64,000 nucleotides of DNA from Ampullaceana balthica (Eukaryota > Mollusca > Gastropoda > Lymnaeidae). Made by a program: the position numbers and the translations under genes. A model generated the notes under the pieces. It was not told where the DNA came from, searched no databases, and saw nothing but the letters and a program-made list of their open reading frames with translations. This document shows, one piece after another, positions 1 through 12,083 of the stretch (positions within the stretch are counted from its first letter, which is position 1; the number at the start of each line of letters is the position of its first letter). The DNA lies in the NCBI GenBank assembly GCA_944989445.1, contig CALYLW010001010.1, forward strand, positions 1-64,000. The letters are read 5' to 3'.

Positions 1-560
1 ATTCCACGACAATTTATTTCACATCTTAGACTGGTAGCAAAAACCATTTAAAAAAATTAAAATACTTATTTATTATGTTATTTAACCCTTTCGCCCTTAA
101 ACAAACGATGACAAGGTATCAGATGACTGAAAATTTATTAGCAAACACCCTTTTTAAAAAATGAAAAAAAAATTATTGACTTGAAGTGCTGGTGACAGAA
201 GTTCGCATCAAGTCTGCATGGGATAGTGAGAAATATTTTCTTTTATAAAGTCTAACTTGGCACAAATTACATCCATAAACAGCCTCATGTGCCCTAAAAA
301 TGGTTTTAATTCATGTTTAAGACATACTACATCGATTGGGTCTATGTTTTTATTCATTTTCAAGGGAAATGTATAAACATATGTGAGTGAGCAATACATT
401 CCTTATTTGAATTACAAGCTTTCAATATAAATGAGACGAGTGAATAGCCAGCACGTTTCTAATTCAAAATACACTATGAAGCCGAACAGAGCACAAAATC
501 AAGGAGAAGTTACACGTGAAATATTTATTTATTATGCCTAAAGTATTATTAGATAGATTT
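1..560. repeat. Segmental direct repeat, copy A (partner near 27140-27480)
   Basis: Blocks such as the one beginning 'catcttagactggtagc' and the run from about 330 to 545 recur in the same orientation near 27140-27460. The copies differ by scattered substitutions, and copy B lacks about 200 bases in the middle. The repeats bracket the whole palindrome region. A 63-codon minus-strand ORF (208-399) lies in the part missing from copy B, and I cannot assign it a function. Confidence 0.75.
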
Positions 561-1134
561 TTGTATTTTTTTCAGATAGATTATACAATTTATTACAATA
601 GAGCGCATAATATTTCACCGAAGGATGTCTTTAAGCTACTCTATAGCAAGGATCTTCAAATTTGAAAATGTGGCCCATAATTCAATTACAAAGCTGTCAA
701 GCCCTAAAAACAAAAGAATGATAGAAAGTTCAAATAATAATAGGCGTTCTGTCAAATCCCAGAGAAAGATCAGGAACTTAAAAAATAGACATTAGTCCTC
801 ATATAGAAAGTCCTATCTCGTGGGGTAAGGGGGTATTAGGGGCTGCAGCTCCATCACCAGGAAATGTTAATCAATGATCATATATAGGGCTGCCAATATT
901 GTTGAAAAAAGCTGCCCGGGTACCTGTTCAACATTTGAGCGGGTACCCGGGTTACCCGTTCGAAATTCCTTAAAATTATTCGCCCGGCTTTCCCGCTACT
1001 AGCCTTATACTTATGTGTTTATTATGGATAGGCAAATTTACATGTAATGAATCAGCGGGTTGGGGCTAAACAAAGTCTTATAAAAATAAAGGGCGGTAAT
1101 TGTATGCTTACATGGCGGGTTATTTCTAGTACAT
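561..1134. other. No gene seen; end fragment of a MITE near 885-975
   Basis: AT-rich with no supportable coding. The stretch near 885-930 (gggctgccaatattgttg, then GC-rich gggtacc motifs) resembles the sequence at 6685-6720 and 21240-21275, so it is probably the end of a shared mobile element. Confidence 0.5.
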
Positions 1135-1411
1135 GTCTTGTCTTATCTATACAGACGCTCTTTCTGAAGATACCGAAGATTATTGCGTCCACAGACCATG
1201 CCAGTCTGTTGGCAAGTGATCCAGGACACGACTATAAGGGTTCCACGTATGACCCAGCCGCCTTCATTTCCAAACTAGTGTTAGGTACTCATTCGGAGCT
1301 TCGTGGACTCAGCGACGCCCTAAGTTCCTGGAACAAATGTTTGCCTTCACATGGATTCGAACCCGTAAAATCGGTACGCCAGCCGAGCGCGCATGCACTC
1401 AACCACCGTGT
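1135..1411 (-). mobile_element. tRNA-derived SINE, copy 1
   Basis: Read on the minus strand this starts with a tRNA-like head: an A-box-like segment (gtggttgagtgcatgcgc), then a B box ggttcgaatcc. A body with 'tgtggacgcaat' follows, and the end is 'tatagataagacaagac'. The same layout occurs at 37194-37479 and 53897-54145. The ORF that crosses it is incidental. Confidence 0.85.
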
Positions 1412-1500
1412 TCATAACTGGCAACTGTTTTAATTAACCAAACTTTCTGGAACTTGCTCCTATTGAGGGAACCCATCCCCCAGGATTTATTGTGGTTACA

Positions 1501-1539
1501 ATATTTCAATCGTTGAAGATCATTCAACGATTGAAATAT
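1501..1539. repeat. Perfect 17-bp inverted repeat with 5-nt loop
   Basis: Arms at 1501-1517 and 1523-1539 are exact reverse complements around loop gatca. No terminator or RNA-gene context is visible. Confidence 0.9.
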
Positions 1540-2197
1540 AAGCAGGTGTTGTTTTTTTTTAAAGTGTGGTGGAGATAGGTTTGCTAGAATGTTAGTGAAA
1601 ACTTAAATGGCCGAATAGCATTTCCTTTTGGCTGACAATCATCGCAAATATTCAACGCACACTTCATCTATTTCTTAAAGAAGATTTTCCACATAGTCTT
1701 TGCAATTTCCATATCGATAGGACAAGTCATGGCTATTTATAGATTTACCACATATGTTATGTTTAATAATTGCAGTTCCTCAACTGAGAGTTTACTGTTT
1801 TATGTTCTGTAGAGCTGCATCGTTCTGCTCATTGTTTGGGCCGTCTTTTGTCACGACAGTTGTGTCACTGACCGGACTTATGCCCATTATCGTATGATCT
1901 GCCCGTTAGGTTATATTAACAACCAATTTTTTAAAAATTAATTGCATCTTTTGTCAGCTTTCAGCTATTTGTAAGGCGGCATAAACCAGTAAAATCTGGC
2001 TTTGTTCATCAACTATTTTACGCTAACCCAGAAACTAAACACATTGCATCAAATATATCGTTTGATCATTTGCTTGATTGTTGTTGTTTTTTTGTATTGT
2101 ATACATTTATATATTTTTTGCAAGTGTTACGGGAGTGTGATGCGCCAAACCTGAGAAGAGAAAAACCAAATAAATGATACTCAAGCCTGACACACAT
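1540..2197. other. No gene seen
   Basis: AT-rich, with short ORFs only and no recognisable mobile element ends. Confidence 0.5.
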
Positions 2198-3055
2198 GAA
2201 GACCTCAAGGGAAGAAACTCCTATTACTATTGATGATTCTATTCACTACAATCATCAACATGACCTCAAGGGAAGAAACTCCTATTACTATTGATGATTC
2301 TATTCACTACAATCATCAACATGACCTCAAGGGAAGAAACTCCTATTACTATTGATGATTCTATTCACTACAATCATCAACATGACCTCAAGGGAAGAAA
2401 CTCCTATTACTATCGATGATTCTATTCACTACAATCATCAACATGACCTCAAGGGAAGAAACTCCTATTACTATTGATGATTCTATTCACTACAATCATC
2501 AACATGACCTCAAGGGAAGAAACTACTATTACTATTGATGATTCTATTCACTACAATCATCAACATGACCTCAAGGGAAGAAACTCCTATTACTATTGAT
2601 GATTTTATTCACTACAATCATCAACATGACCTCAAGGGAAGAAACTACTATTACTATTGATGATTCTATTCACTACAATCATCAACATGACCTCAAGGGA
2701 AGAAACTACTATTACTATTGATGATTCTATTCACTACAATCATCAACATGACCTCAAGGGAAGAAACTACTATTACTATTGATGATTCTATTCACTACAA
2801 TCATCAACATGACCTCAAGGGAAGAAACTACTATTACTATTGATGATTCTATTCACTACAATCATCAACATGACCTCAAGGGAAGAAACTCCTATTACTA
2901 TTGATGATTCTATTCACTACAATCATCAACATGACCTCAAGGGAAGAAACTCCTATTACTATTGATGATTCTATTCACTACAATCATCAACATGACCTCA
3001 AGGGAAGAAACTCCTATTACTATTGATGATTCTATTCACTACAATCATCAACATG
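2198..3055. repeat. 61-bp tandem array, 14 units
   Basis: Units start at 2201 and every 61 bases to 2994, each beginning gacctcaagggaagaaact. Units are almost identical; the only recurrent variant is ctcc versus ctac, plus one or two single changes. The homogeneity points to recent amplification. There are no unique spacers, so this is not a CRISPR. Confidence 0.98.
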
Positions 3056-5149
3056 CCAACAAGTTTTAATGCCCGCTGGAAATACAAATTATAAGAAAAC
3101 AAAATCATCCAGTCCGAGCCTGAGAGACACGCCCATTAAAACACTTTTAAGAACATTATTAACTTATGTCATGTTTACAGCGGCTTAGTAGAATAGACTC
3201 GGTGTGCTCACTGCATGTTCGGTGTACTAATAAATGAAAATGTACATGCAAGGTTTTTCATTTTTATTTTTTCATTTTATTTTTTTACACAACAGCGTTG
3301 CCCCTATTTGTTGGATTATGCGATCGGATTATTTTCAAATACATTTTATTTTTATTTTATGAATGAAACTCTCGTAGGTGTAGAGTCATAGCATGAATTT
3401 TTATTTAATTTTAAAAAAAATGATTTTAATAAGATAGAGTGCTACCATATTTGAATTCAGTTGTTTAAGACAGAATTTAATTAAAAATTTCAATAAGCAT
3501 TCAGTATATTGATAAAATTAGTTAAGTATTAAATTTATTATAATTATTTATTTTTTTCAACTAGTTTTGTAATCTTTTGAATCTTTCACAGCAAATTACA
3601 AGTATGAAATCATTCTTTAATTCTTTAAATAGTTATTTATATATTTTAAAGAACAACAAAACACTGTAAGAATAAAGTTCTGACACAAAGTCTTTTATGT
3701 AATACTTAACTTTACCTAACATAATGTCCACCCTATGAGTATGAGCATTCTAGGCCAAAAAAATCAATCAATCAAAAAGCAACATAATTTGCGCAAACAT
3801 TTTTCATTAATTGTTTTTTTCTTCTCTTTTGTAAGGTATTCTATAAATGACAAAAAGTTAAAACACATTTTTTTTTGGACAAATATTTGTGTTATTTACC
3901 ATATTATAAGTCTGCTTAAAATATTTTTAAAATTAAAAAAAAAGAAAAAGAATAATGACGATAATAATTGATAAAATGTAGTCCTTTTATGTATACTTAA
4001 TACTTACATCAGTTTGTTTTTACTGTTTACAATTTTTAATGAAATTTCTTTTTTCTAAATAAACAAACTATAAGTTATAAAAAAAAGTTCTCTTTTAAAA
4101 ATATTATTTTAAAAAAACCAAATAAAATACACAAATTTATGAAAGCACCATTTGTTGAAATTACTAACAAATACATTTTAAAAAAAGAGAAATAATTTTA
4201 AATTATCACAGAGTTTCACCAAACAGAATAAGCAGCTTTATGACTTGTTGATTTTTAATTCCTCAATAAAAAAAGACCTTATATATTTGGATAAATTATA
4301 AAAATAGCATTCACATCATATGAATTGAAGAAGTTTTTGAAGATATTTAAAAAAATATATATATGTTTTGTTAGACATTCTTAGATCCTTCATTGTAAAA
4401 TGTGAACATAGTTTTCTTAAAACAAAAAAAAAGTTTTTAATATTTTAAAAACATTTTTTAAAGGTGGGTTCATTGAAATGTATTCTATTTGGTAAAATAT
4501 ATATAGATTTAGATTTTTTTTTGAGTAACCAAATTCTTTTTAGTGAAAATGTAAATACTAAAACATGATAAAAATATGAAACTTAAATTTAAATGAATTT
4601 TAGGATTAATTGCATGATAAAAAACACGAAACGTTTTAATTTGGTGTTAATGGATTTCAGGCTCTGATTGAAAAATCTTTGCTCTCAGTTTAAAAGCAAG
4701 ATTTTTAAAATTGTTTCAAAGTTTTCATTCATTTGACTCCCCAAATAACTATTACTGCAAAATATTGTCTAAGAATATATCATATGTCCATTCCATAAAC
4801 GTTCAACAGATTAGGGAATTTAGGATATTATTCCATTAAAAAAATATTAATGATAATTTTAACAAATTAAATATAATAAAGTTACTCTTTGAGAAACAAA
4901 TAGATAATAAATGCAGCACTTTAAAGATATTTTGTAGTTATTCTACAAAAACACATTTTAAAAAAACTATGAAGGCTGTGGCATTGTAAGAGTGGTCAGA
5001 ATGTTCAAGAAACCACATTCAAATATTTTGCATAACTTGTGTACAAACATGGATTTTGTTAAACATAAATTTAAATTGTCCAAGAATCTGCTACAAGTAT
5101 TTACACATTTCTAAATTAGAATTAATTGCTTTATGTATGATTACTATTT
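3056..5149. other. AT-rich stretch without a gene
   Basis: Long A and T runs throughout. The only ORF (3735-3971) is Lys/Asn/Phe-rich low complexity and is not supported as coding. Exons 3 and 4 of the cysteine-rich gene, if the left arm had kept them, should lie here on the minus strand; they are absent. Confidence 0.6.
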
Positions 5150-5295
5150 ATACATTACTTTCTTTAAATAAAATCTTTTGTAATTTATTTTTAAATAGTC
5201 TGTACACTGCATCCATTTAAACCTAAAAAAAACGAAACAAAAAATTGATTTTTAAGTTTGTCATTATACATCAGTTATTTCAATCTAGTACTTAC

Positions 5296-5530
5296 TTGCA
5301 TACTCTGACATTTTTAGTTCATTGCTGACATGTTTGATTCCAACAGCATTTACAGATGTATAATAGTTTTCAGGGTATTCGTTAACAACCATACGAGCCC
5401 TGTATGTGCACAACCTAAATACCCAAAAAACAACGTGTTGAAAATAATGGTAGTACGTTCTTCCACTTTGAAGCTTGCAACCATGATCTCGAGTCTCGTA
5501 ATTACAATCACCGGCACGAATGGCTTTTCT
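5296..5530 (-). CDS. Left-arm copy of exon 2 (truncated duplicate)
   Basis: 235 bp with acceptor ...tttcag before 5530 and donor gtaagt after 5296. Phase is 0 in and 1 out. It encodes three Cys (GDC, HGC, RLC), as in the right arm copy. Confidence 0.7.
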
Positions 5531-6162
5531 CTGAAATGTTAATTTAATTTTTTTTTCATATGCAAAAAGGTAGTCGAATGATTAGATTTGAATCCAGACA
5601 AAAATAAGTTTAAATAAGTAAAATGTAAAAAAATCTTTTTTTTTAAAAGGACACGCTTTTATTTTCAAACATTTACAGACTGAAACGCGCTGATCTCCCC
5701 TGCCCTTGATCTAAACACGGGAATTTGGTAAACGAGGGCTGGAGTGAAACCAGTGAGCCGTGGAGGTCAACTCTAGCAGACGACTATACATTCTAAATAG
5801 TGATAAATAGAGATAAACTAAAAATTGATTAATTTAATTACGGTACATTCGATCGATCTGAAATGCATTGTCATCCAAGATCTATCTGTGGTAAAATTTT
5901 GAGATCTCTAGGACCATCAGAAGTGGTTTAATTTTACGTTTCAAGATTTGAAGGAAGGATGGATGGATGGATACAACATACAAACAGTGTGACTTAAATA
6001 AAAGCGTGTAAATAAAAAAAAATAAAAAATTAGAAAGCTTAGTTTTTTTAGATTATTTTCCTCCAACGCGATCTATGCTTGGTGCTTTTATTTTTAATTG
6101 TGTTTTAACTAATTGTCTAATTGAGGATATATGTAAATAAACATTTTTAGAATGAGGAGAAA

Positions 6163-7168
6163 GGGGCCGTCCATAAATGACGTCACTCGATTTTGGTTGA
6201 TTTTAACCCCCCCTTACCCCCTCGTCACACCTCGTCACAAACACTTAGACCCGCCCCTCCAATATTACGTCACAAAAGCTTTGACACCAACCCTCTAAAA
6301 GCCGTATTTCTAATTGAAAATAAGCATGTTTCAATTTTTTTTTGAAATTTAAAATGTATTTAGTGTAAGTCTGCAATTTATTTAATATCGTAACTAGGGG
6401 TGTACCGGATAAAAAATTTTAAAATCCGACAGGAGCCGGATTCGGACAGATTTATGAAGTGAAATCCGACCGGAGCCGAAGCCGGAGTCGGATTTGTAAA
6501 AATGGCCGGATTCCGGATTTGCAGGAGCCGGAGCCGTTATATATATATTTGTATTGCTCTACCGGCCAGACGGATTTATGAAGTGAAATTCTGCCGGAGC
6601 CGAAGCCGGGGCCGGATTTGTAAAAAATGGCCGGACTCCGGATTCGCCGGAGCCGAAATCTGGTACATCCTTAATCGTAACTAGGGCTGTCAATATTGTT
6701 CAAAAAAGTTGCGCGGGTACTCGTCCAAAACGCCACATATTTTTCGCGGTCACGACGGATATAGAATGCAACCTAGCCACCATCCATTTACCTCATTTCA
6801 CACATTAGCTAACAGCATACTTCCAAAAACATACTATTGTGCTCTACAAACTTTTATTCCTGTTGTAAATGCATTCGTCGTACTCATAAACTAAAACTAC
6901 AATACAGGTACTATTTCAAACCGAATTTTTTTATTTGATAAATTTTTTAGAGACGTACACATTGTAAGACGCGTGTAGCTATTTAGAACGTCATCAAATA
7001 AATTGCAAGCAATGAATTAGTTAAGTGGAAATTGTATTTAAAGTTGCGCGATATTTTGATGTGACGTAACATTTCTTTAACCCCCCTCCTCCCCACCGTC
7101 ACAAATGCTTGACCCCCTCCTCCCCCCCCCCTTTTTTCAGGTGCGTGACGTCATTTATGGATGACCCC
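6163..7168. mobile_element. Harbinger-like TIR element, 1.0 kb (left-arm copy)
   Basis: Ends are GGGGCCGTCCATAAATGA on the left and its near reverse complement tcatttatggatgacccc on the right. The flanking triplet is AAA on both sides. There is no transposase ORF. It lies in intron 1 of the truncated gene copy and contains a nested hAT MITE. Confidence 0.75.
6395..6673. mobile_element. hAT-type MITE, 279 bp (CCGGAGCC-rich), left copy
   Basis: Ends are TAGGGGTGTACC and ggtacatcctta, with an 8-bp direct duplication atcgtaac at 6387-6394 and 6674-6681. The interior repeats ccggagcc motifs. Nested in the 6163-7168 element. Confidence 0.85.
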
Positions 7169-7231
7169 AAAGATGATACTTGAAAATAGCCGATAGCATG
7201 GGTTTATTTTTATAAAATAATCTCATCTTAC

Positions 7232-7455
7232 ATATTGCCATACGTCCACGCCGGCTCCCGGGAAGGTATGACAGTCCTTTCGTCTAGGACACTTGCGTTC
7301 ATAAGCAATGAACGGTGGCATGACCTCTCCCTCAGCTAGAGTTATCGTTCCTGTTATGTTAAAATAACCATACGCGCGTCTACATCCCCTGACTTCTGGA
7401 GTTCCACATTCTTTATGTTCAAAGCCATCCAGAGTAATTTCCAGTGTGTGTATAC
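7232..7455 (-). CDS. Left-arm copy of exon 1 (truncated duplicate)
   Basis: 224 bp with acceptor ...ttttaag and donor gtaaga. It has the four Cys and the NITGT glycosylation sequon seen at 20507-20730. Three base differences from the right copy were counted. Confidence 0.7.
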
Positions 7456-8499
7456 CTTAAAATTAAAAAAAAATTATCTCTTTTAATTAATAAAAATGAT
7501 CAACATTAACCTATGTGTTGCATCACAATTATGTATCCAGAATTTGTTTTATTTTGTTGCCAGACATTTTGGATCGAACGAGCGAAACATATGATAATAG
7601 TGAGAATGTTATTTTTCTATATAATATTTAAAACAATTTACTAAATGTTGTCACAAGTGTCCTTATATGTAGGTCTTGACTGCTTGCTACCAGATTCATA
7701 TAATTTCTAATACACAAGAAAAACACAAAATCCAATAAGGGGCCGTCCATAAATGACGTCACGCACCTAGGGGGGAGGGGGGTCTCACTTTTGTGACGAT
7801 GCGTGACGAGGGGGAGGGAGGGGGTTGAAGAAATGTGACTTCACATCAAAAGGGTAACTTTAAATGAAACTTCCACTGAAATATTTGGTCGCTTACAATT
7901 TATTTAATGACTTTTTTAAAATATTTTTTTTTAATTTTATCAGTGCTTCTCAATGTGCCGGTCGGTATGCCATCAGACGCTGGTTGGCGTCAGTTATCAA
8001 GACACGAAAATTAAATCTAATTATAATCCTTAAGCCTAAAGTTTCAGAATCCACAAGATAACATATGAAATTGTTACACTGCGTCGTTTGATGTTGGCAT
8101 CAAAGCATTTATGATGTAACCGCAGCTCCGTTTGGCTCTCTCATGGCAGGAGTCGTCGATTGTTTTTGCCAAAATATACAAGTTTATGTGTGCGTTACCC
8201 CCCCCCCAAACCTCCAGACTCTAGGCCCTGCTCACATGAATCGGGGATTTGTGGGAGCGTCTTTAGCCGCCCCCCCCCCGAAAATGCTACTGGTGAGTTT
8301 TGCAAGCATGACAAGTGTCTAAAATGATCTGAATAGGATTATGTGTAGATATTTTCAGTCAAAGCGACACGGAATATCCTTTTTCTTTAAAAGGGGAGGG
8401 GGTTGGAATCTATTTGAAAAATTAAAAGCGTTTTAAGTTTGATATAATTGTTCGATTGGTTTTTGGTCAAACGCCCCTGGCCATTCTAGTCTTCTAGAT

Positions 8500-8683
8500 C
8501 AGTGCTTCTTAAAGTGATGGTCCGCGGACCGGTGCCGGTCCGTGGGCCATCCGCTGCCGGTCCGCAGATGTTCTCAAAAAGGACATAAAAAATTGTCAGT
8601 GCAGGGAAAATAGTGCACCGGTCCCTGATGCAATGGAAAAAATTCCACCCGGTCCGCCATACAAAAAAGTTTGAGAAGCACTG
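8500..8683. mobile_element. 184-bp hAT-type MITE (left copy)
   Basis: Terminal inverted repeats cagtgcttct...agaagcactg. The 8-bp duplication ttctagat lies at 8492-8499 and 8684-8691. It is present in both arms, so it inserted before the inverted duplication. Confidence 0.92.
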
Positions 8684-8819
8684 TTCTAGATATAATGGTA
8701 AATGAGCCCATTTAAAATTAATCAACTATTCATTAACTTTATTGAATGCATCAAATTCTTGAGATCGAAATTCCAGAGGAGCGCAAAACAACTTTTCTTC
8801 TTAGCTCATTTATTTAAGG

Positions 8820-11800
8820 CAGTGGTTCCCAAAGTGGTCCGTACGGACCCCCAGGGGTCCGCGGAACCATTCAGGGGGTCCGTGGAAAATTAAAATTGAT
8901 TTGGGGGTCCCTGGACAACGTCACGGGGGTCCGCGCAAGGTTTAGTATTAAAAATAATAAAATTATGTTCTTTTTTATCATTACCGAAATAAAAATAAAG
9001 AACAATGTAGCGATTTTTAGGTCCTGAGTAAAATAAATTGCTTTCACCTAGAAACAAAAGTATAACTACAATATTTCCACAGCTGTAACCAATCAAAATG
9101 TTTGGTTTATTGAAAGTTTGATGCGTGAGAAAGGCGGAGACCCTATATGTAGGTCATAAAAATACCATCTTTTAACGGAAAATGACGATGATTGCAGGGT
9201 TGGGTAAATTTTTGTGGTGTCGGGAAGTTATATTTATCTAAAGCAGGAAGAATCCAGCTTTCCATTGATATTGATTTTCCATTTGATATGTTGGACGATT
9301 CCAAATACAGGAATCGAGTCAGCAAAAAACTTTTTTCTTCTTCAAAATTCGACCAAACATTTTTTGTAGGGTTAGCAAAATAATATTTAAAAATATTTTA
9401 AAAATATAATGATAATTTTTTAATGTAATTAATATGTAAAAAATTGCTTTTAGAAACCTTATACATTAAAACATAGAAATACTTGAAAATGAGAATTTCT
9501 CACCCGCATCCCCCCTTCAAAGTTTGAGATGACGCCAACTATTGAAGTTGATAACAAACATGGCACGGTGGGAGACAGACTACCGAAAATAGTAAAATAC
9601 AGCAATGCAATAGTGCTGCTACATGCATAACTTGCCTACAACATAAAGTCTAAAAGAGTCGCACACGTAATCGATAATTTACTTTTATGTAATGCCGATA
9701 CAAAGTGTATAAACAAATTTTCCCAATATTAGTACCTTAGGCAAAAGAAGTTTAGTATTGTTAGTTGGAAGTTTTCATATACATGTAGTTGAATTTTGTA
9801 TTGTTATCCAGATAGTGTACTTTTGAACGTAGGTAAATATAATATTTAAATAAAATTGATATCTTTTGAAACAAAAATATTTTTTCATTTTCAATATAGT
9901 AATACCATAACGTTAATAAAAAAATTTTAAATATATTTTTTTAATGGAAAAAAAAATCAGGAAGGGATCGTACAGTTTTTTGAAAAAAAAATAAATAGAA
10001 TTGTTTCCTTACATCTTACGTCAAATAATTCTAAAGGGTTTTACTGCAGCGTTCCATTGAAAAATTTAATAGTTAATTAAACGTTTCAAATAAAACTTTT
10101 TATATACAATTTTTCTTATACTTTTGTGCCCTTTTTAAATAGATGAGTGAGCCGAAGAATAAAATGTAGACAGTATATTTGAAGTATGGCTTTATTTCAT
10201 CACCAGGAAATAGTTTTTTTACCAATGTGTCTTCTATGTAATAAAACTTTGTCGAATGAATACATGAAACCTTCCAAGCTTAAGGAACATCTGATGAAAA
10301 TACAAAGAGATAAAAAGATAAAGATTTTTTTTTCAAGCAGTCAAAAAAAAATATTTGAAAACACCATCACTTCAACAACTCATGGGGACAACATCTAAGC
10401 GATGACGAGCTGCGTCTTATATTTCTTTACGATTGCAAAGCTGGAAAGCCCAACACGTTTGGTGCAGAACTTATTTTACCAGCTGTAAGTGAGGTGATAA
10501 GCACTGTGTTGCACAAACCAGCTTTCGACATCACAAAAAGAATTCCACTGAGCAATAATTCAGTCCAAAGAAGGATTGACGAAATGGCTCAGTGTGTAGA
10601 AAATTCTTTGTGTGATTACTTAAAAACATCTGAATTTTCTCTACAGCTTGACGAGTCCACTTTACCAGGAAACGAAGCTTTACTTTTAGCTTATGTAAAA
10701 TTTGTAAAAGAAGAATAATTTTGCCAAGAAATGTTGTTTTCTAAATGTTTGGAAACAGATACGAAAGGTCAAATCTTATTTACTGAATTTAAAAGATTTT
10801 TCGATGAAAAAGCTATACCCATGACTAATATCATTTCTGTTACTACTGACGGTGCTCCGGCAATTGTTGGAAGATACCGAGGCTTTCTGGCATACTTAAA
10901 ACAAGCTGTACCAAATGAATGTTCAGTGCATTGTGTAATTCATCGACATCATTTAGTTGCAAAAAATCTTAGTGAACGTTTGCATGGATCACTAGATTAT
11001 GTCATTAGAGCAGTTAATAAAATCAGATGGAATGCCATCAATGAGAGATTATTTGCTAAACTTTGTTTAGAAAATGATGAAGACTATAATCATTTACTAC
11101 TTCACACAGAAGTACGTTTGGTTATCTAAAAGTGCTTGTTTAAATTGATTTAATGCTCTCTTTGATTCAGTGCTGGAATTCGTGGAAGGCAAAGATAATG
11201 ATTTAAGACAAAATTTAATTAACTCAAAAAATAACATAGCCTACATGACAGATTTGTTTGCCAAATTTAACGAAACTAATTTGAAACTACAAGGTGACCA
11301 ATTAAATTTAATCAAAACTAAAAGCGTATTATCTGCGTTTGTTGCAAAAAAAATTCTGTAAACAAAACTTGGGGAGAGTAGAATGTTCTCAGTTTCAAAA
11401 TCTTTCGAAATTGCAAAAAGAGGTGAAGACTTGCTTGCCTATTGTCAACACTTAACGGCTCTTCTTGCAGATCTGAACCAAAAATTTGAAGACATTTTTC
11501 ACATGGATATTCCCGACTGGGGGTCGAACCCTTTTGCTGGGGAACAAACTCAGTTTCCAGAAATAGATGAATCCATACTAATACAGGAGCTACTTATTGA
11601 ATTATCCACAAATGAGGAACTTAAACCAATGTTTCAAGAATGATACCACACATTCTGGTTACAAAAAGAGATCCCAATTTTATATCCTGCATTATGGGTT
11701 ATTGTACAAAAGTTGTTGACTGCTTTCCCGTCTTCCCTTTTGGTAGAAGGTGGATTCAGTGCCGTCATGAACCCCATCACAAACAAAAGAAACCAGCTAG

Positions 11801-12083
11801 CCATTAGTGCTAGTGGAGATTTGCGTTTGTTACTCACAAACATTGAGCCGGACATAAATAGACTCATAAAATCTCATCAAGTTCATTCAAGTCATTAATT
11901 TTTTTTTATTTTAATTTAAACAAAAGTTATATCTAAATAAATAAACCTTCAACAAATTGTTTGTTTTTTTAAATTAGTAAATTTGTATACCTTGCATTTA
12001 TGTACGTTTTTCATTTGGGGGTCCGTGGGAAAGTTTTGAATGTAAAAGGGGTCCACGGGTAAAAAAAAGTTTGGGAACCACTG
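8820..12083. mobile_element. ZBED-type hAT DNA transposon, left arm only
   Basis: TIRs cagtggttcccaaa...tttgggaaccactg, with 8-bp target duplication atttaagg at 8812-8819 and 12084-12091. Total 3264 bp. The right arm has the unoccupied site near 19167-19174. The ends carry the ggggtccg-rich subterminal sequence typical of this class. It encodes a broken transposase (10186-11898). Confidence 0.95.
10186..11898 (+). pseudogene. Decayed BED-finger hAT transposase (ZBED5/SCAND3-like)
   Basis: Coding pieces run in order through several frames. A BED-type finger (CLLCNKTLSNE...KPSKLKEHL) lies near 10215-10310; its last zinc ligand appears changed from His to Gln. The LQLDEST segment follows near 10650, TTDGAPAIVG near 10845, and the VHCVIHRHH core near 10930. 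A C-terminal dimerisation block (LLVEGGFSAVMNPITNKRNQL) covers 11713-11898. Stops or frameshifts interrupt near 10398, 10718, 11129, 11361 and 11643, including loss of the usual Trp after HTEVR. The family carries a DDE-type hAT catalytic domain; this copy cannot make a full enzyme. Confidence 0.9.

Larger units (their letters stand above)
5296..7455 (-). pseudogene. Truncated copy of the cysteine-rich gene (exons 1-2 only)
   Basis: Mirror copy of the first two visible exons of the gene at 20507-26312. Both exons remain open and keep their acceptors and GT donors. Relative to the right copy the changes are Asp to His and Glu to Val in exon 1, and Gly to Arg and Thr to Asn in exon 2. Exons 3 and 4 are missing because the arm ends inside intron 2. 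A transcript would have no known 3' end, so I call it a partial, probably non-functional duplicate. It could be a live paralogue if unseen exons exist to the left. Confidence 0.75.

Noticed and set aside
208..399. 63-codon minus-strand ORF with a plausible protein composition
   Set aside because: No splice or poly(A) context and no recognised domain. It lies in a segmental repeat whose second copy lacks it.
2198..3055. CRISPR-like regular array
   Set aside because: The whole unit is repeated without unique spacers, and the genome is eukaryotic.
5330..5542. 70-codon plus-strand ORF mirrored at 22432-22644
   Set aside because: It is the antisense shadow of the well-supported exon 2 on the other strand.
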